Shown here one piece after another: positions 19,021 to 27,257 of a stretch of DNA of 64,000 bases (position 1 is the first letter of the stretch; each line of letters starts with the position of its first letter). Position numbers and translations under genes: made by a program. The stretch covers positions 310,001-374,000 of the forward strand of contig CAWCSA010000003.1 of NCBI GenBank assembly GCA_963798015.1. The letters run 5' to 3'. This DNA comes from Roseiarcus sp963798015 (lineage in GTDB: Bacteria > Pseudomonadota > Alphaproteobacteria > Rhizobiales > Beijerinckiaceae). The notes below the pieces were generated by a model. The model was not told the DNA's origin. It did no database searches and worked only from the letters and a program-made list of their open reading frames with translations.

Positions 19021-19734
19021 TTAGCCGATCAACCACGGCAGGAGCACCGGGATCACCGCTGAGGTTACGATGGCGTTGAGCCCCATTGCAAGACCAGCGA
19101 ACACCCCCGCGATTGGATCGACCGCGAACGCCCGCGCCGTGCCAATGCCGTGCGACGCAAGCCCTACGGCGAAGCCGCGCGCGGCGTAGTCGGTCACGCC
19201 GAGCGCATCCATAAGCGGCGTGACGATGACCGCCGAGGATGCCAGTGGCGATGACGAGAACGGCGGTCAGCGCGGCGCGCCCCCGAGCGCCTCAGTGACC
19301 GCCATCGCGACGCCGGCCGTGATCGACTTCGGCGCGAGCGCGATCAGGACCGCGCGCGGCGCGCCTAACGCTTTCGCGACCAGTACTGCCGACGCGATCG
19401 CCATGGTCGCGCCGATGAGCAGCGCAGCCGAAAGCGGCCAGACATTGCATCTGACCAGCGCGAAATTGGTGTAGATTGGGACGCCCAACGCGACCGTCGC
19501 CGGCCCCAGTAGGAAATGCACGAATTGCGCGCCGTTGAAATAAGTCTGGTAGTCCGTGCCGGTGAGCTTCAGCAGGCCCCCAAGCAGCACAATGGAGATG
19601 AGGACGTTGTTGACGATCGGGCGCCGGGCCGCCGCCTTCGCCAGCGCGTCGGCGACAAGGAAGGCCGCAAGCGTCGCGGTCAGCCAAAAGAGCGGCGTCG
19701 TTTGCAGATAGACCCACAGGCGGAACGGAGTCAT
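19021..19734 (-). pseudogene. LrgB/CidB family membrane protein, disrupted by compensating frameshifts
   Basis: The protein starts MTPFRLWVYLQTTPLFWLTA and has the LrgB signature ALAPKSITAGVAMAVTEALGG. It hits a stop at 19267-19269, yet the same frame resumes with ASHGIGTARAF and a final hydrophobic helix. Between, about 11 codons read correctly only in a neighbouring frame: one base appears lost near 19268 and one gained near 19235. LrgB-type proteins act with LrgA in murein hydrolase control or metabolite export. The ATG overlaps the lrgA-like stop (ATGA). The two compensating indels may be sequencing errors or real damage. Confidence 0.75.
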
Positions 19735-20113
19735 GCCTCGCCTTTCGCGCCGGCGAGGCGATTGACGAGGAGGAAGACGCCGACAGTGGCGAGCAGCGTC
19801 GCAACGGTCGAGACGACCAGCGCCACGGCAAGCGCCAATCCCTGTTCGCGCAACAGGCCCATGTACTGCACGACGCCGACGCCCGCCGGAACGAACAGAA
19901 GCGGCAATTCGGCGAGCAGCCCCCTTGCAGCCTTCCGAGGCCGCTTTCCGCAAGCGCCTCCTCATCGAGCGGTCGCCAGCGCTGGTAAAGGCTAAGCGCA
20001 ACAACCAGCAGCCCAAGTCCGATCACCGGGCCAGGCGCTGGGAGCCCAAGCCCGCGCGCCGCCACCTCGCCGACGAGCTGAAATGAGAGGAGGATGAAAA
20101 AGCCGCGGATCAT
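19731..20113 (-). pseudogene. LrgA/CidA family holin-like protein with a frameshift
   Basis: The N-terminal half begins MIRGFFILLSFQLVGEVAAR and continues GLGLPAPGPVIGLGLL, a typical CidA/LrgA opening. The frame breaks at a run of G residues near 19925. The second half (LLAELPLLFVPAGVGVVQYM, then a Val/Ala-rich helix) is in another frame and ends in an ATGA overlap with the lrgB-like gene. Together they form a normal two-gene lrgAB operon with a homopolymer-type indel in each region. If real, the system is dead; if not, both genes are intact. Confidence 0.72.
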
Positions 20114-20274
20114 GCCGATTTGTCGCCGCCAGGCGCGGCGAGGTCAACGCGAGCGCGTACGCGCCCCCGAGGATCGACTTCAAGCGCCATGCGCCGAGGC
20201 CGCTCGGCGCCATGCGCAGCGTTTGGCTTCGCGGCGCCCTTGCTTTATCGGAGGATAAAAATCGAGGGGACGGC

Positions 20275-21081
20275 ATGGCTCTGACGAAACACGCTCGGCT
20301 GACGGTCCACGACTTGCGCAAGCTCAAGGGCAAGCGGCAGTTGACGATGCTGTTCGTCGAAACGCCTGAAGAAGCGGCAGCCGCCTCGGCAGCCGGCATT
20401 GATATTTTGTCGATCGTTGAACACCTTTGGTCGCCCGTGATGCGCGAAGCGGCGGGCGACTGTTTCGTTCAGGTCGGGCTCATCTACGGCCAGCACTGCA
20501 CCTATGAGGACTATCTGCGCGCCGCGCACGAGAACCTGATGATCGGCGGGGACGCGTTCTATTGCGCCGGCAGTCTCGACACGATCACCAAGCTCGCCGC
20601 CGAAGGCATTCCTGTCGTAGGCCACGTCGGCCTTATCCCGGCGCGGGCGACATGGAGCGGCGGATTCAAGGCCGTGGGCAAGACCGCCGCTGAAGCCACG
20701 CATGTCTATCACCACGTCAAGCAGCTCGAGGCGGCCGGCGCTGTCGCGGCCGAGATAGAGGTCGTGCCCGAGCGTGTGGCGAGCGAGATCTCGAAGCGCA
20801 CGACGCTCGTTCTCATGTCGATGGGCGCGGGCTCAGGCTGCGACGCGCAATACCTGTTCGCCGAGGACGTCTTGGGCTATTCGCGTGGCCATCAGCCGCG
20901 CCACGCCAAAGTCTATCGTAACTTTCGCGCCGAATATGAACGCTTGCAGCGCGAGCGCATCGCCGCGTTCCAGGAGTTCCGGGCCGATGTCGAGAAAGGC
21001 GCTTTCCCCGAGGGCAAACATTTGGTGCCGATCGCCGACGCCGAGTTCGAGGCGTTCATGAAGAGGCTGGAAAAGCGATGA
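20275..21081 (+). CDS. Divergent PanB-like (ketopantoate hydroxymethyltransferase family) protein
   Basis: A 268-residue protein starting MALTKHARLTVHDLRKLKGK, with a GAGGGGA ribosome binding site seven bases upstream. It keeps the PanB outline: KLKGKRQLTML opening, AAEGIPVVGHVGLIP, VVPERVASEI and a short C-terminal helix. It has lost the usual metal-site opening: where true PanB has a GDS-type motif, this reads IVEHLWSPVM. It is therefore a PEP-mutase-superfamily paralogue, probably with another substrate, and not the pantothenate enzyme. It stands alone before the DUF2332 gene (40-bp gap). Confidence 0.75.
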   Translation: MALTKHARLTVHDLRKLKGKRQLTMLFVETPEEAAAASAAGIDILSIVEHLWSPVMREAAGDCFVQVGLIYGQHCTYEDYLRAAHENLMIGGDAFYCAGSLDTITKLAAEGIPVVGHVGLIPARATWSGGFKAVGKTAAEATHVYHHVKQLEAAGAVAAEIEVVPERVASEISKRTTLVLMSMGAGSGCDAQYLFAEDVLGYSRGHQPRHAKVYRNFRAEYERLQRERIAAFQEFRADVEKGAFPEGKHLVPIADAEFEAFMKRLEKR

Positions 21082-21121
21082 ACCGCCGGGTCGCTGATTC
21101 TGACTTGAAGCGGACTCGCGG

Positions 21122-22187
21122 GTGAGCTTTTCAGATAGCGATCGAGTTCTGCAGACGGTTCTCGGCGCATTCGCCAAGCAGATTGGGTGGTGTGAAAGCC
21201 TCGGCTCGCCGTTCACTGCGCGGCTGCTGACGATCCTCAGAGACGACATCGCAGCCGGCGGCGCCAGCGCGGAATTGGTGCGCGCGTGGCCTGGCGATCC
21301 GGTGGCGGACGCTTTGACCCTCAGAATAGCCGCAGCTTTGCACGCGCTCGCATTGACCGAGTTCGACGCCCGCTCTTGTCCCCTGCTATCCCCCGGGCGC
21401 GGCGACGATGGAGCAATTGCGCGCAATTGTCCTCGGCGTCGCCCGGGAGCATCAAGGCGCCCTTCGCGCTTTTCTGTCGTCGCCCCCGCAAACGAATGAG
21501 GTCGGTCGCTCAGGCGTGCTGGTCGGGGGTTTTCTACAGATCGCCAAGGAGACGGGCCTGCCGCTTCGGCTGCTCGAAATCGGCGCCAGCGCAGGCCTGA
21601 ACGCCATCTGGGATCGCTATCATTATCACCTCGGCGCTGTCGGTTGGGGCGACCCGCAGAGCACGGTGCGCATCGCGCCGAGTTGGGAGGGACAGTCGCC
21701 GCCGATCGACGCCCCGATCCGAGTGATTGAGCGTCTCGCTTGCGACCTGGCGCCAATCGATCTCGAAGATTCCGCTCAACGCCTCCGCCTCAGGGCCTAT
21801 ATTTGGGCCGATCAGCGCGCACGCCTATCCCGTTTGGAAAGCGCCATCGAGCTCGCGCGCGCCTATGGTCCAAGAGTTGAACAGGCCGACGCCGCGGACT
21901 GGGTCAGAGCAAAACTCCGCGAACCCGCCGCGGCAGGCGCGACTGTCCTCTATCATTCCATCATGTGGCAGTATCTGCCGTCTGAGACTCAAACGGATAT
22001 CCGGGCGGGCCTCGAGGACGCCGGCGGTCGTGCGACCAGCGCCGCGCCCTTGGCGTGGTTGCGCTTCGAGCCGTTACATCCTGAATCTCGACCAGAGCTT
22101 CGCATGACTTTGTGGCCCGGTGCGCGCGAAGTTCGCCTGGCCGTCGCTCATCCTCACGGAAGCAGCGTGAGATGGTCAGGCTTGTAA
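21122..22187 (+). pseudogene. DUF2332 family protein with a frameshift
   Basis: The N-terminal part (FAKQIGWCESLGSPFTARLL and LRIAAALHALALTEFD) and the C-terminal part (PLRLLEIGASAGLNAIWDRY, with a SAM-methyltransferase-like G-A-S-A-G-L loop, and VLYHSIMWQYLP) belong to one DUF2332 protein. They are in different frames. The switch is near 21366, where an extra base would restore P-A-L-V-P-C-Y-P-P-G. The full product would be about 355 residues. The function of DUF2332 is not known; the fold suggests a methyltransferase relative. Whether the break is real is undecided. Confidence 0.72.
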
Positions 22188-22214
22188 CCCGGGCGCGGAA
22201 ATGGAGCGAGCGTC

Positions 22215-23243
22215 TCAGATCGTCCAATCTAGCACGATCTTGCCGCTCTCGCCCCGGCGCATGATCTCAAAACCTTCGAGGAATTTCTCGGCCGGCAGCC
22301 GGTGGGTGATGACCTTGCGCACGTCGAGCCCGCTTTCCAGCATCGCGATCATCTTGTGCCAAGTCTCGAACATCTCGCGTCCGTAGATTCCCTTGATGGT
22401 GAGCTGCTTGAAGATGATCTTGTTCCAGTCGACCAGCGCAGGCTTCGCCGGCAGCCCGAGCAGGGCGACCCTGCCGCCGGTGAGGATGGCGTCGAACAGC
22501 TGATCGAACGCGGCCGGCGCGCCGCTCATTTCGAGCGCCACATCAAAGCCCTCTTTCATCTTGAGCCGGCTCATCGTCCCTTTGAGGTCGGCTTTCGACA
22601 CGTCGACCGTGACGACGTCGGCGACCTCTTCCGCAAGCTTGAGTTGCTTCGGGTTGATGTCGGTGATCACGACATGCCGGGCGCCGATGTGGCGCGCGAC
22701 GGCGCCAGCCATGATTCCGATCGGCCCGGCCCCGGTGATGAGCACGTCCTCGCCCACGAGATCGAAGGCAAGCGCGGTGTGGACTGCGTTGCCGAGCGGA
22801 TCGAGGATCGCGCCGAGCTCATCGTCGACGCCGTCGGGCAAGGGAACGATGTTGAACGCCGGCACCCGCACATATTCGGCGAAGGCGCCCGGGATGTTGA
22901 CGCCAATGCCGCGCGTCTCCGGATCGTGATGATAGCGCCCGCCGCGCGCCGCCCGGCTCTTCATGCCGATCACATGGCCCTCGCCCGATACGCGCTGGCC
23001 GACCTTGAGGCGTCTGACATTTGCGCCGAGCTCGGCGATCTCGCCCGAATATTCGTGGCCGACCGTCATCGGCGTCGGGATCGTCTTCTGCGCCCATTCG
23101 TCCCAGTTGAAGATATGGATGTCGGTGCCGCAGATGCCGGTCTTGTGTACTTTCACGAGCACGTCGTCGGGGCCGATCTCGGGCATCGGCTGCTCTTCGA
23201 GCCACAGGCCCGGCTCCGGCTTTTTCTTGACGAGGGCTTTCAT
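22215..23243 (-). CDS. tdh: L-threonine 3-dehydrogenase
   Basis: A 342-residue medium-chain zinc dehydrogenase that oxidises L-threonine to 2-amino-3-oxobutanoate with NAD+. It shows GICGTDIHIF with the catalytic Cys, MTVGHEYSGEI, the Rossmann motif GAGPIGIMAGAVA and the Tdh-specific TIKGIYGREMFETW. The length and C-terminus match the Escherichia coli enzyme. The lobe that carries four structural-zinc cysteines in E. coli instead reads GHVIGMKSRAARGGRYHHDP with no cysteine, a variant seen in alphaproteobacteria. The usual partner kbl is not adjacent, so the 2-amino-3-oxobutanoate ligase must lie elsewhere. Confidence 0.93.
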   Translation of the reverse strand: MKALVKKKPEPGLWLEEQPMPEIGPDDVLVKVHKTGICGTDIHIFNWDEWAQKTIPTPMTVGHEYSGEIAELGANVRRLKVGQRVSGEGHVIGMKSRAARGGRYHHDPETRGIGVNIPGAFAEYVRVPAFNIVPLPDGVDDELGAILDPLGNAVHTALAFDLVGEDVLITGAGPIGIMAGAVARHIGARHVVITDINPKQLKLAEEVADVVTVDVSKADLKGTMSRLKMKEGFDVALEMSGAPAAFDQLFDAILTGGRVALLGLPAKPALVDWNKIIFKQLTIKGIYGREMFETWHKMIAMLESGLDVRKVITHRLPAEKFLEGFEIMRRGESGKIVLDWTI

Positions 23244-23640
23244 TGAGCAGGGCTCCCGCTAGGCGATTGGCAGTCAGCGGCATTCGTCGACCGCCTCAAG
23301 TCTTCTGGCCCGGTAGCAACTTAAGCTGATTGGAAGGCGCCGGCTATCATGGCCATGCGAGCCGAGGACTGCGGGCGGTTACACCGGCGGTCGGACCCAC
23401 GAACCGGGTGTGGATCCCGCGCCAGTCTCCGGCGAACCCCATAGTCCCTCACGTCAATGTGAACGTTCATATTCTTCCGCACGCGGGCGTCTTTCGCCAC
23501 TGACCGTGTGAGCAATTTGGTTTCGGGACTAGCCTGAGCCTAAACGCATGATGCGCTCGGTCATTTGGATGACATCGACGGCGCTCTACTCACTCCGCTG
23601 ACGGATCGCGGCCTCTAGTCGGCCGGACCCATCGTTATAG
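23244..23640. other. About 400-bp gene-free stretch
   Basis: This is the region between the divergent tdh and PEP-CTERM genes. Short open frames have no recognisable protein features. It must hold the tdh promoter, but no clear -35/-10 pair or operator stands out. Confidence 0.5.
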
Positions 23641-23650
23641 CGGGAGACAA

Positions 23651-24204
23651 ATGATGAAATTCGCCACAACTTTTGCCGCCATGATGATGCCGGTATGCTG
23701 CCGCTTGCAGCCGCATCCGAGCCAGCAAGCGCCAAGGTCTTCGACTGGTCGCTGACCGGGCCTGATCCGAGCCTCGGCGGGCTTCCCCTCCCGGGAAGCG
23801 GCACGATCACCGCATCGCCGACGGCAAGCACGGGCGTCTGGGCCATCGACACCATTACCGGAGTCATCAACAACAGCGAGATCACCGGGCCGAACGTGTT
23901 CGACGGCGCCGACAATATGCTGTTTACCAATGGTTTCGCCTTTGTCAGCACGGCGGGCATCTCCTTTGAGACCGCGGCGGGACAAAGCTTCAATATTTTC
24001 ACCTTTGACCCCCAAGGCGTGCCGCCGACCGGGAATGCCTATGGCGAACTGACGGCGAATCCTTCTGCACCATTTGGCGTCGGCACGTTCACGCTGACGG
24101 CGGTTCCCGAAGCGTCGACTTGGGCGCTGATGCTGATCGGCTTCGCCGGACTCGGAATTGCCGGCTGCCTCGCCCCGCCGAAGCGCAGCGCCGACGCGAT
24201 TTAG
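23651..24204 (+). pseudogene. PEP-CTERM sorting-domain protein, frameshift in the signal peptide
   Basis: The C-terminus reads VPEASTWALMLIGFAGLGIA followed by a short basic tail, which is the PEP-CTERM sorting signal used by exosortase systems. The body (about 130 residues) is Gly/Thr/Ser/Asn-rich, as in secreted extracellular proteins. The best start is ATG at 23651, with GGGAGA seven bases upstream, giving MMKFATTFAAMMM as the start of a signal peptide. One base is missing near 23692 before the frame continues MLPLAAASEPASA. Without it the protein would lack a proper export signal. No exosortase is in the window. Confidence 0.7.
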
Positions 24205-24215
24205 ATTCTCAAAAA

Positions 24216-24242
24216 AAGACGACGCCAACTTGGCGTCGTCTT
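24216..24242 (-). terminator. Rho-independent terminator of the CsbD gene
   Basis: Perfect 12-bp stem (aagacgacgcca / tggcgtcgtctt) with a 3-base loop. On the minus strand it is followed by a run of T residues (the plus-strand A7 at 24211-24217), so it terminates leftward transcription from the CsbD gene and may also stop the converging PEP-CTERM transcript. Confidence 0.88.
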
Positions 24243-24293
24243 CGCGCAAAAGGGCGACCGTACGCCGCCCTTCACGTTTAGCTATTCGATACT

Positions 24294-24476
24294 CTACTTG
24301 TCGTTGGCGTGCCGAACGGCATCTTTGGCGTCGCCAAGGGCTTCCCGGGCATTGCCCTTCGCCTTGTCCATCTTCCCTTCGGCCTGCATTTCCTTGTCGC
24401 CCGTCATTTTGCCGGCGGCGTCCTTCACGGCGCCTTTTGCCTTGTCCGCGGCGCCTTTGATGTGTTCCTTGTCCAT
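24294..24476 (-). CDS. CsbD family stress-response protein
   Basis: A 60-residue Lys/Ala/Asp-rich protein starting MDKEHIKGAADKAKGAVKDA, with the internal AAGKMTGDKEMQAEGKMDKA repeat-like core of CsbD proteins. These small hydrophilic proteins accumulate under general stress; their molecular role is unknown. The ATG has a strong AAAGGAGG ribosome binding site seven bases upstream, which fixes the start; the frame is open further upstream, but without support. It is monocistronic, with a clean terminator at 24216-24242. Confidence 0.9.
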   Translation of the reverse strand: MDKEHIKGAADKAKGAVKDAAGKMTGDKEMQAEGKMDKAKGNAREALGDAKDAVRHANDK

Positions 24477-24655
24477 GACAGCCTCCTTTGAGAGCCGCAA
24501 AATCAACGCGGCGTGAGGCCATAGGTTCCAGCGTCGTCCGATCGGCAATTGTCGAGGCGATCGCTGAATTCCAGATCACCCTCTCGCAGGGACTGAAATA
24601 ATGATAGGATGACGCGAGTCGCCATAACCACCAAACTGGGCGGCGCGAGGAACGA

Positions 24656-25072
24656 ATGACGGCGGCGCCGGGAAAATCCTGCGGGGCATGCACGATGTGC
24701 TGCGCGGTGCTGGAGATTGATTATTTCAAGAAGCCAGCCGGGCCGCTATGTGTCAATTGCCGCCCTGGCGGCGGCTGCGGCATCTACGCCGAGCGCCCCG
24801 CAGTTTGTCGCGACTTCGAGTGCGAGTGGTTGACCCGTCGCGACCTGTCGCGTCAATTGCGCCCGGACCTCGTCGGCACAATCCTCATGGAGGATGCCGA
24901 TAGCGACGAATACCGCGCCGTTTGCGCGCCGAAGAAGCCGCTTGCCTGGCGCCATCCGATGGTGTTCGCCCATCTGGTCGCCATGGCCAAGTCCGGCCGA
25001 ATTGTCGTCGCCAAGGCTGGACTGACGTCGTGGCGGATCTTTGGCTCTGGGGAATGGGGACCGACAGTCTGA
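24656..25072 (+). CDS. YkgJ-like cysteine-cluster protein
   Basis: A 138-residue protein with an N-terminal cysteine cluster: CGACTMCCAVLEI, then CVNCRPGGGCGIYAERPAVC and FECEW. The Cys-x2-Cys-x2-Cys-Cys pattern and the GGCGIYxxRPxxCRxF segment are typical of the YkgJ/Zn-or-Fe-S-binding family, which is thought to coordinate a metal cluster. The C-terminal half is poorly conserved. The function is unknown, and the gene appears monocistronic. Confidence 0.82.
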   Translation: MTAAPGKSCGACTMCCAVLEIDYFKKPAGPLCVNCRPGGGCGIYAERPAVCRDFECEWLTRRDLSRQLRPDLVGTILMEDADSDEYRAVCAPKKPLAWRHPMVFAHLVAMAKSGRIVVAKAGLTSWRIFGSGEWGPTV

Positions 25073-25278
25073 TCGGCCGCCCAATTAAACGCCAGACTGC
25101 TCCCCGAAGAGGCGCCGCAATGGATGCCGGCGCTTTCCTGACCTCTTAACAGGCGCTCGGTGGCGTCATCCCTGATCCGATGCTATTGACCCTCCCGGCC
25201 GCGCTTGACCCTGCCGCGCCGCCAAAAAGGGCTTGGATCGGCGCGGCCGACCCCCGCGGGGATTAGGAGTTGGCCGAA

Positions 25279-25617
25279 ATGAAGAAGATCGAGGCGATCA
25301 TCAAGCCATTCAAACTCGACGAGGTGAAGGAGGCGCTGCAGGAGGCCGGAATCCAAGGAATCACCGTCCTCGAGGCGAAAGGCTTCGGCCGGCAGAAGGG
25401 ACATACCGAGCTTTATCGAGGGGCTGAGTACGTCGTCGACTTTCTGCCCAAGGTGAAGATCGAAGTCGTCGTTTCGGACGAAAACCTCCGTCCGGCGATC
25501 GAAGCGATCCGAAACGCGGCGCAAACGGGCCGGATCGGCGATGGCAAGATATTTGTATCGCATATCGAGGAAGCCATTCGCATCCGCACCGGGGAGACCG
25601 GGGCCGATGCGGTCTAA
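25279..25617 (+). CDS. glnB: Nitrogen regulatory protein P-II
   Basis: A 112-residue PII signal protein starting MKKIEAIIKPFKLDEVKEAL. The T-loop GHTELYRGAEYVVDFLPKVK carries the uridylylation tyrosine (TELYRGAEY), and the C-terminal GDGKIFVSHIEEAIRIRTGE forms the B/C-loop ATP/2-oxoglutarate site. It senses 2-oxoglutarate and energy and controls glutamine synthetase adenylylation and NtrB. The ATG at 25279, with GGAG upstream, is preferred to a TTG three codons earlier. glnA follows after 75 bp, the standard alphaproteobacterial glnBA operon. Confidence 0.97.
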   Translation: MKKIEAIIKPFKLDEVKEALQEAGIQGITVLEAKGFGRQKGHTELYRGAEYVVDFLPKVKIEVVVSDENLRPAIEAIRNAAQTGRIGDGKIFVSHIEEAIRIRTGETGADAV

Positions 25618-25692
25618 AGGCGTTTCAGGCTGACGAGGGCGCCCGGCCGCCTCAGGCGGGCGAAGCAGAAGTTAATCATCAAGGAAGGGCAA

Positions 25693-27105
25693 ATGATGAA
25701 GACCGCCAAGGAAGTCCTGAAGGCGATCAAGGACAACGACGTCAAATATGTCGATCTGCGCTTCACCGATCCGCGGGGCAAGTGGCAGCACGTCACCTTC
25801 GATCAGACGCTGATCGACGAGGACGCCTTCGCCGACGGGCTGATGTTTGACGGCTCGTCGATCGCCGGCTGGCGGGCGATCAACGAATCCGACATGACGC
25901 TGATGCCGGACCCGACCTCCGCCTGCATGGACCCCTTCTTCGCCGCCTCGACGATGGTGATAAACTGCGACATTCTCGATCCGGCGAGCGGCCAGCCCTA
26001 CAATCGTGACCCGCGCGGCATCGCCAAGAAGGCCGAGGCCTATCTCAAGTCGACCGGCATCGGCGACGCGGTGTTCGTCGGGCCGGAAGCCGAGTTCTTC
26101 GTATTCGACGATGTGCGGTTCTCCTCTGCGCCGTACAATACCGGCTTCCAGATCAACTCGATCGAATTGCCGACCAATTCCGACACGCCCTACGAGGGCG
26201 GCAACCTCGGCCACCGGATCCGCACCAAGGGCGGCTATTTCCCCGTTCCGCCGCAGGATTCGGCGCAGGACATGCGCGGCGAGATGCTCGCGGCGATGGC
26301 GCAGATGGGCGCGGTGGTCGAGAAGCACCACCACGAGGTGGCCTCCGCCCAGCACGAACTCGGTCTCAAGTTCGGCCCGTTGACGATCATGGCGGACCAC
26401 ATGCAGGTCTATAAATACTGCATCCACATGGTCGCCCAGAGCTACGGCAAGACGGCGACCTTCATGCCGAAGCCGATCTTTGGCGACAACGGCTCGGGCA
26501 TGCACGTCCACCAGTCGATCTGGAAGGGCGGCAAGCCGATCATGGCCGGCAACAAATATGCCGACCTCAGCCAGGAATGCCTGTGGTACATCGGCGGAAT
26601 CATCAAGCACGCCAAGGCGCTCAACGGCTTCACCAACCCCTCGACCAACAGCTACAAGCGGCTCGTCCCAGGCTACGAGGCGCCGGTGCTGCTCGCCTAT
26701 TCGGCCCGCAACCGCTCGGCCTCGTGCCGAATCCCATGGACTTCCAACCCCAAGGCCAAGCGCGTCGAGGTTCGCTTCCCAGATCCGATGGCCAATCCTT
26801 ATCTCGCCTTCTCGGCGATGCTGATGGCCGGCCTCGACGGCATCGTGAGCAAGATCGATCCCGGCGCGGCGATGGACAAGGATCTTTACGACCTGCCGCC
26901 GAAGGAACTCAAGAAGATCCCGACCGTCTGCGGGTCATTGCGTGAAGCGCTCATGAACCTCGACAAGGACCGCGCCTTCCTCAAGGCGGGCGACGTGTTC
27001 AACGACGACTTCATCGACAGCTACATCGAGCTCAAGATGACCGAGGTGATGCGCTTCGAAATGGCGCCGCACCCCGTCGAATTCGACATGTATTATTCGT
27101 ACTAA
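25693..27105 (+). CDS. glnA: Glutamine synthetase type I
   Basis: A 470-residue class I-beta glutamine synthetase: ATP + glutamate + NH3 to glutamine. It shows FDGSSIAGW near the N-terminus, the metal/glutamate site GPEAEFFVFDDVRF, the ATP site GDNGSGMHVHQSIWKGGKP, NRSASCRIP and the adenylylation tyrosine in KDLYDLPPKEL. Two in-frame ATGs sit together at 25693 and 25696 behind AAGGAAGGG. Activity is expected to be tuned by GlnE adenylylation under the control of the adjacent PII protein. Confidence 0.98.
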   Translation: MMKTAKEVLKAIKDNDVKYVDLRFTDPRGKWQHVTFDQTLIDEDAFADGLMFDGSSIAGWRAINESDMTLMPDPTSACMDPFFAASTMVINCDILDPASGQPYNRDPRGIAKKAEAYLKSTGIGDAVFVGPEAEFFVFDDVRFSSAPYNTGFQINSIELPTNSDTPYEGGNLGHRIRTKGGYFPVPPQDSAQDMRGEMLAAMAQMGAVVEKHHHEVASAQHELGLKFGPLTIMADHMQVYKYCIHMVAQSYGKTATFMPKPIFGDNGSGMHVHQSIWKGGKPIMAGNKYADLSQECLWYIGGIIKHAKALNGFTNPSTNSYKRLVPGYEAPVLLAYSARNRSASCRIPWTSNPKAKRVEVRFPDPMANPYLAFSAMLMAGLDGIVSKIDPGAAMDKDLYDLPPKELKKIPTVCGSLREALMNLDKDRAFLKAGDVFNDDFIDSYIELKMTEVMRFEMAPHPVEFDMYYSY

Positions 27106-27129
27106 AGCCTCTCGCTCTTCAACGACGAT

Positions 27130-27155
27130 CAAGGGCGGGCTTCGGGCCGCCCTTG
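27130..27155 (+). terminator. Probable terminator of glnBA
   Basis: GC-rich hairpin caagggcgg / ccgcccttg with an 8-base loop, 25 bp after the glnA stop. The following T-run is weak (gcgttt), so termination may be partial. Confidence 0.6.
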
Positions 27156-27190
27156 GCGTTTCAAGCGCTACGCGCCGCCGAGATAGACGT

Positions 27191-27251
27191 CAGTAAACGC
27201 CATTAAACGCTAGTAAACGTTAGTAAAAATGCTGGCGTTTACTAGCGTTTA
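27191..27251. repeat. Short 10-bp direct repeats joined to an inverted copy
   Basis: Four consecutive 10-base units (cagtaaacgc, cattaaacgc, tagtaaacgt, tagtaaaaat) are followed by the reverse-complement pattern. Positions 27204-27219 and 27236-27251 form a perfect 16-bp inverted repeat with a 16-base spacer. The tract ends seven bases before the IS630 end. It could be an iteron-like binding array, the relic end of another element or a preferred insertion target. Confidence 0.65.
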
Positions 27252-27257
27252 TTTTTT

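Noticed and set aside
25672..26610. 312-codon minus-strand frame inside glnA
   Set aside because: Shadow of glnA; the composition is that of an antisense frame.
27191..27251. CRISPR array
   Set aside because: The repeat units are only 10 bases, contiguous, with no spacers, and no cas genes are present. No CRISPR-like array was noticed elsewhere in the window.
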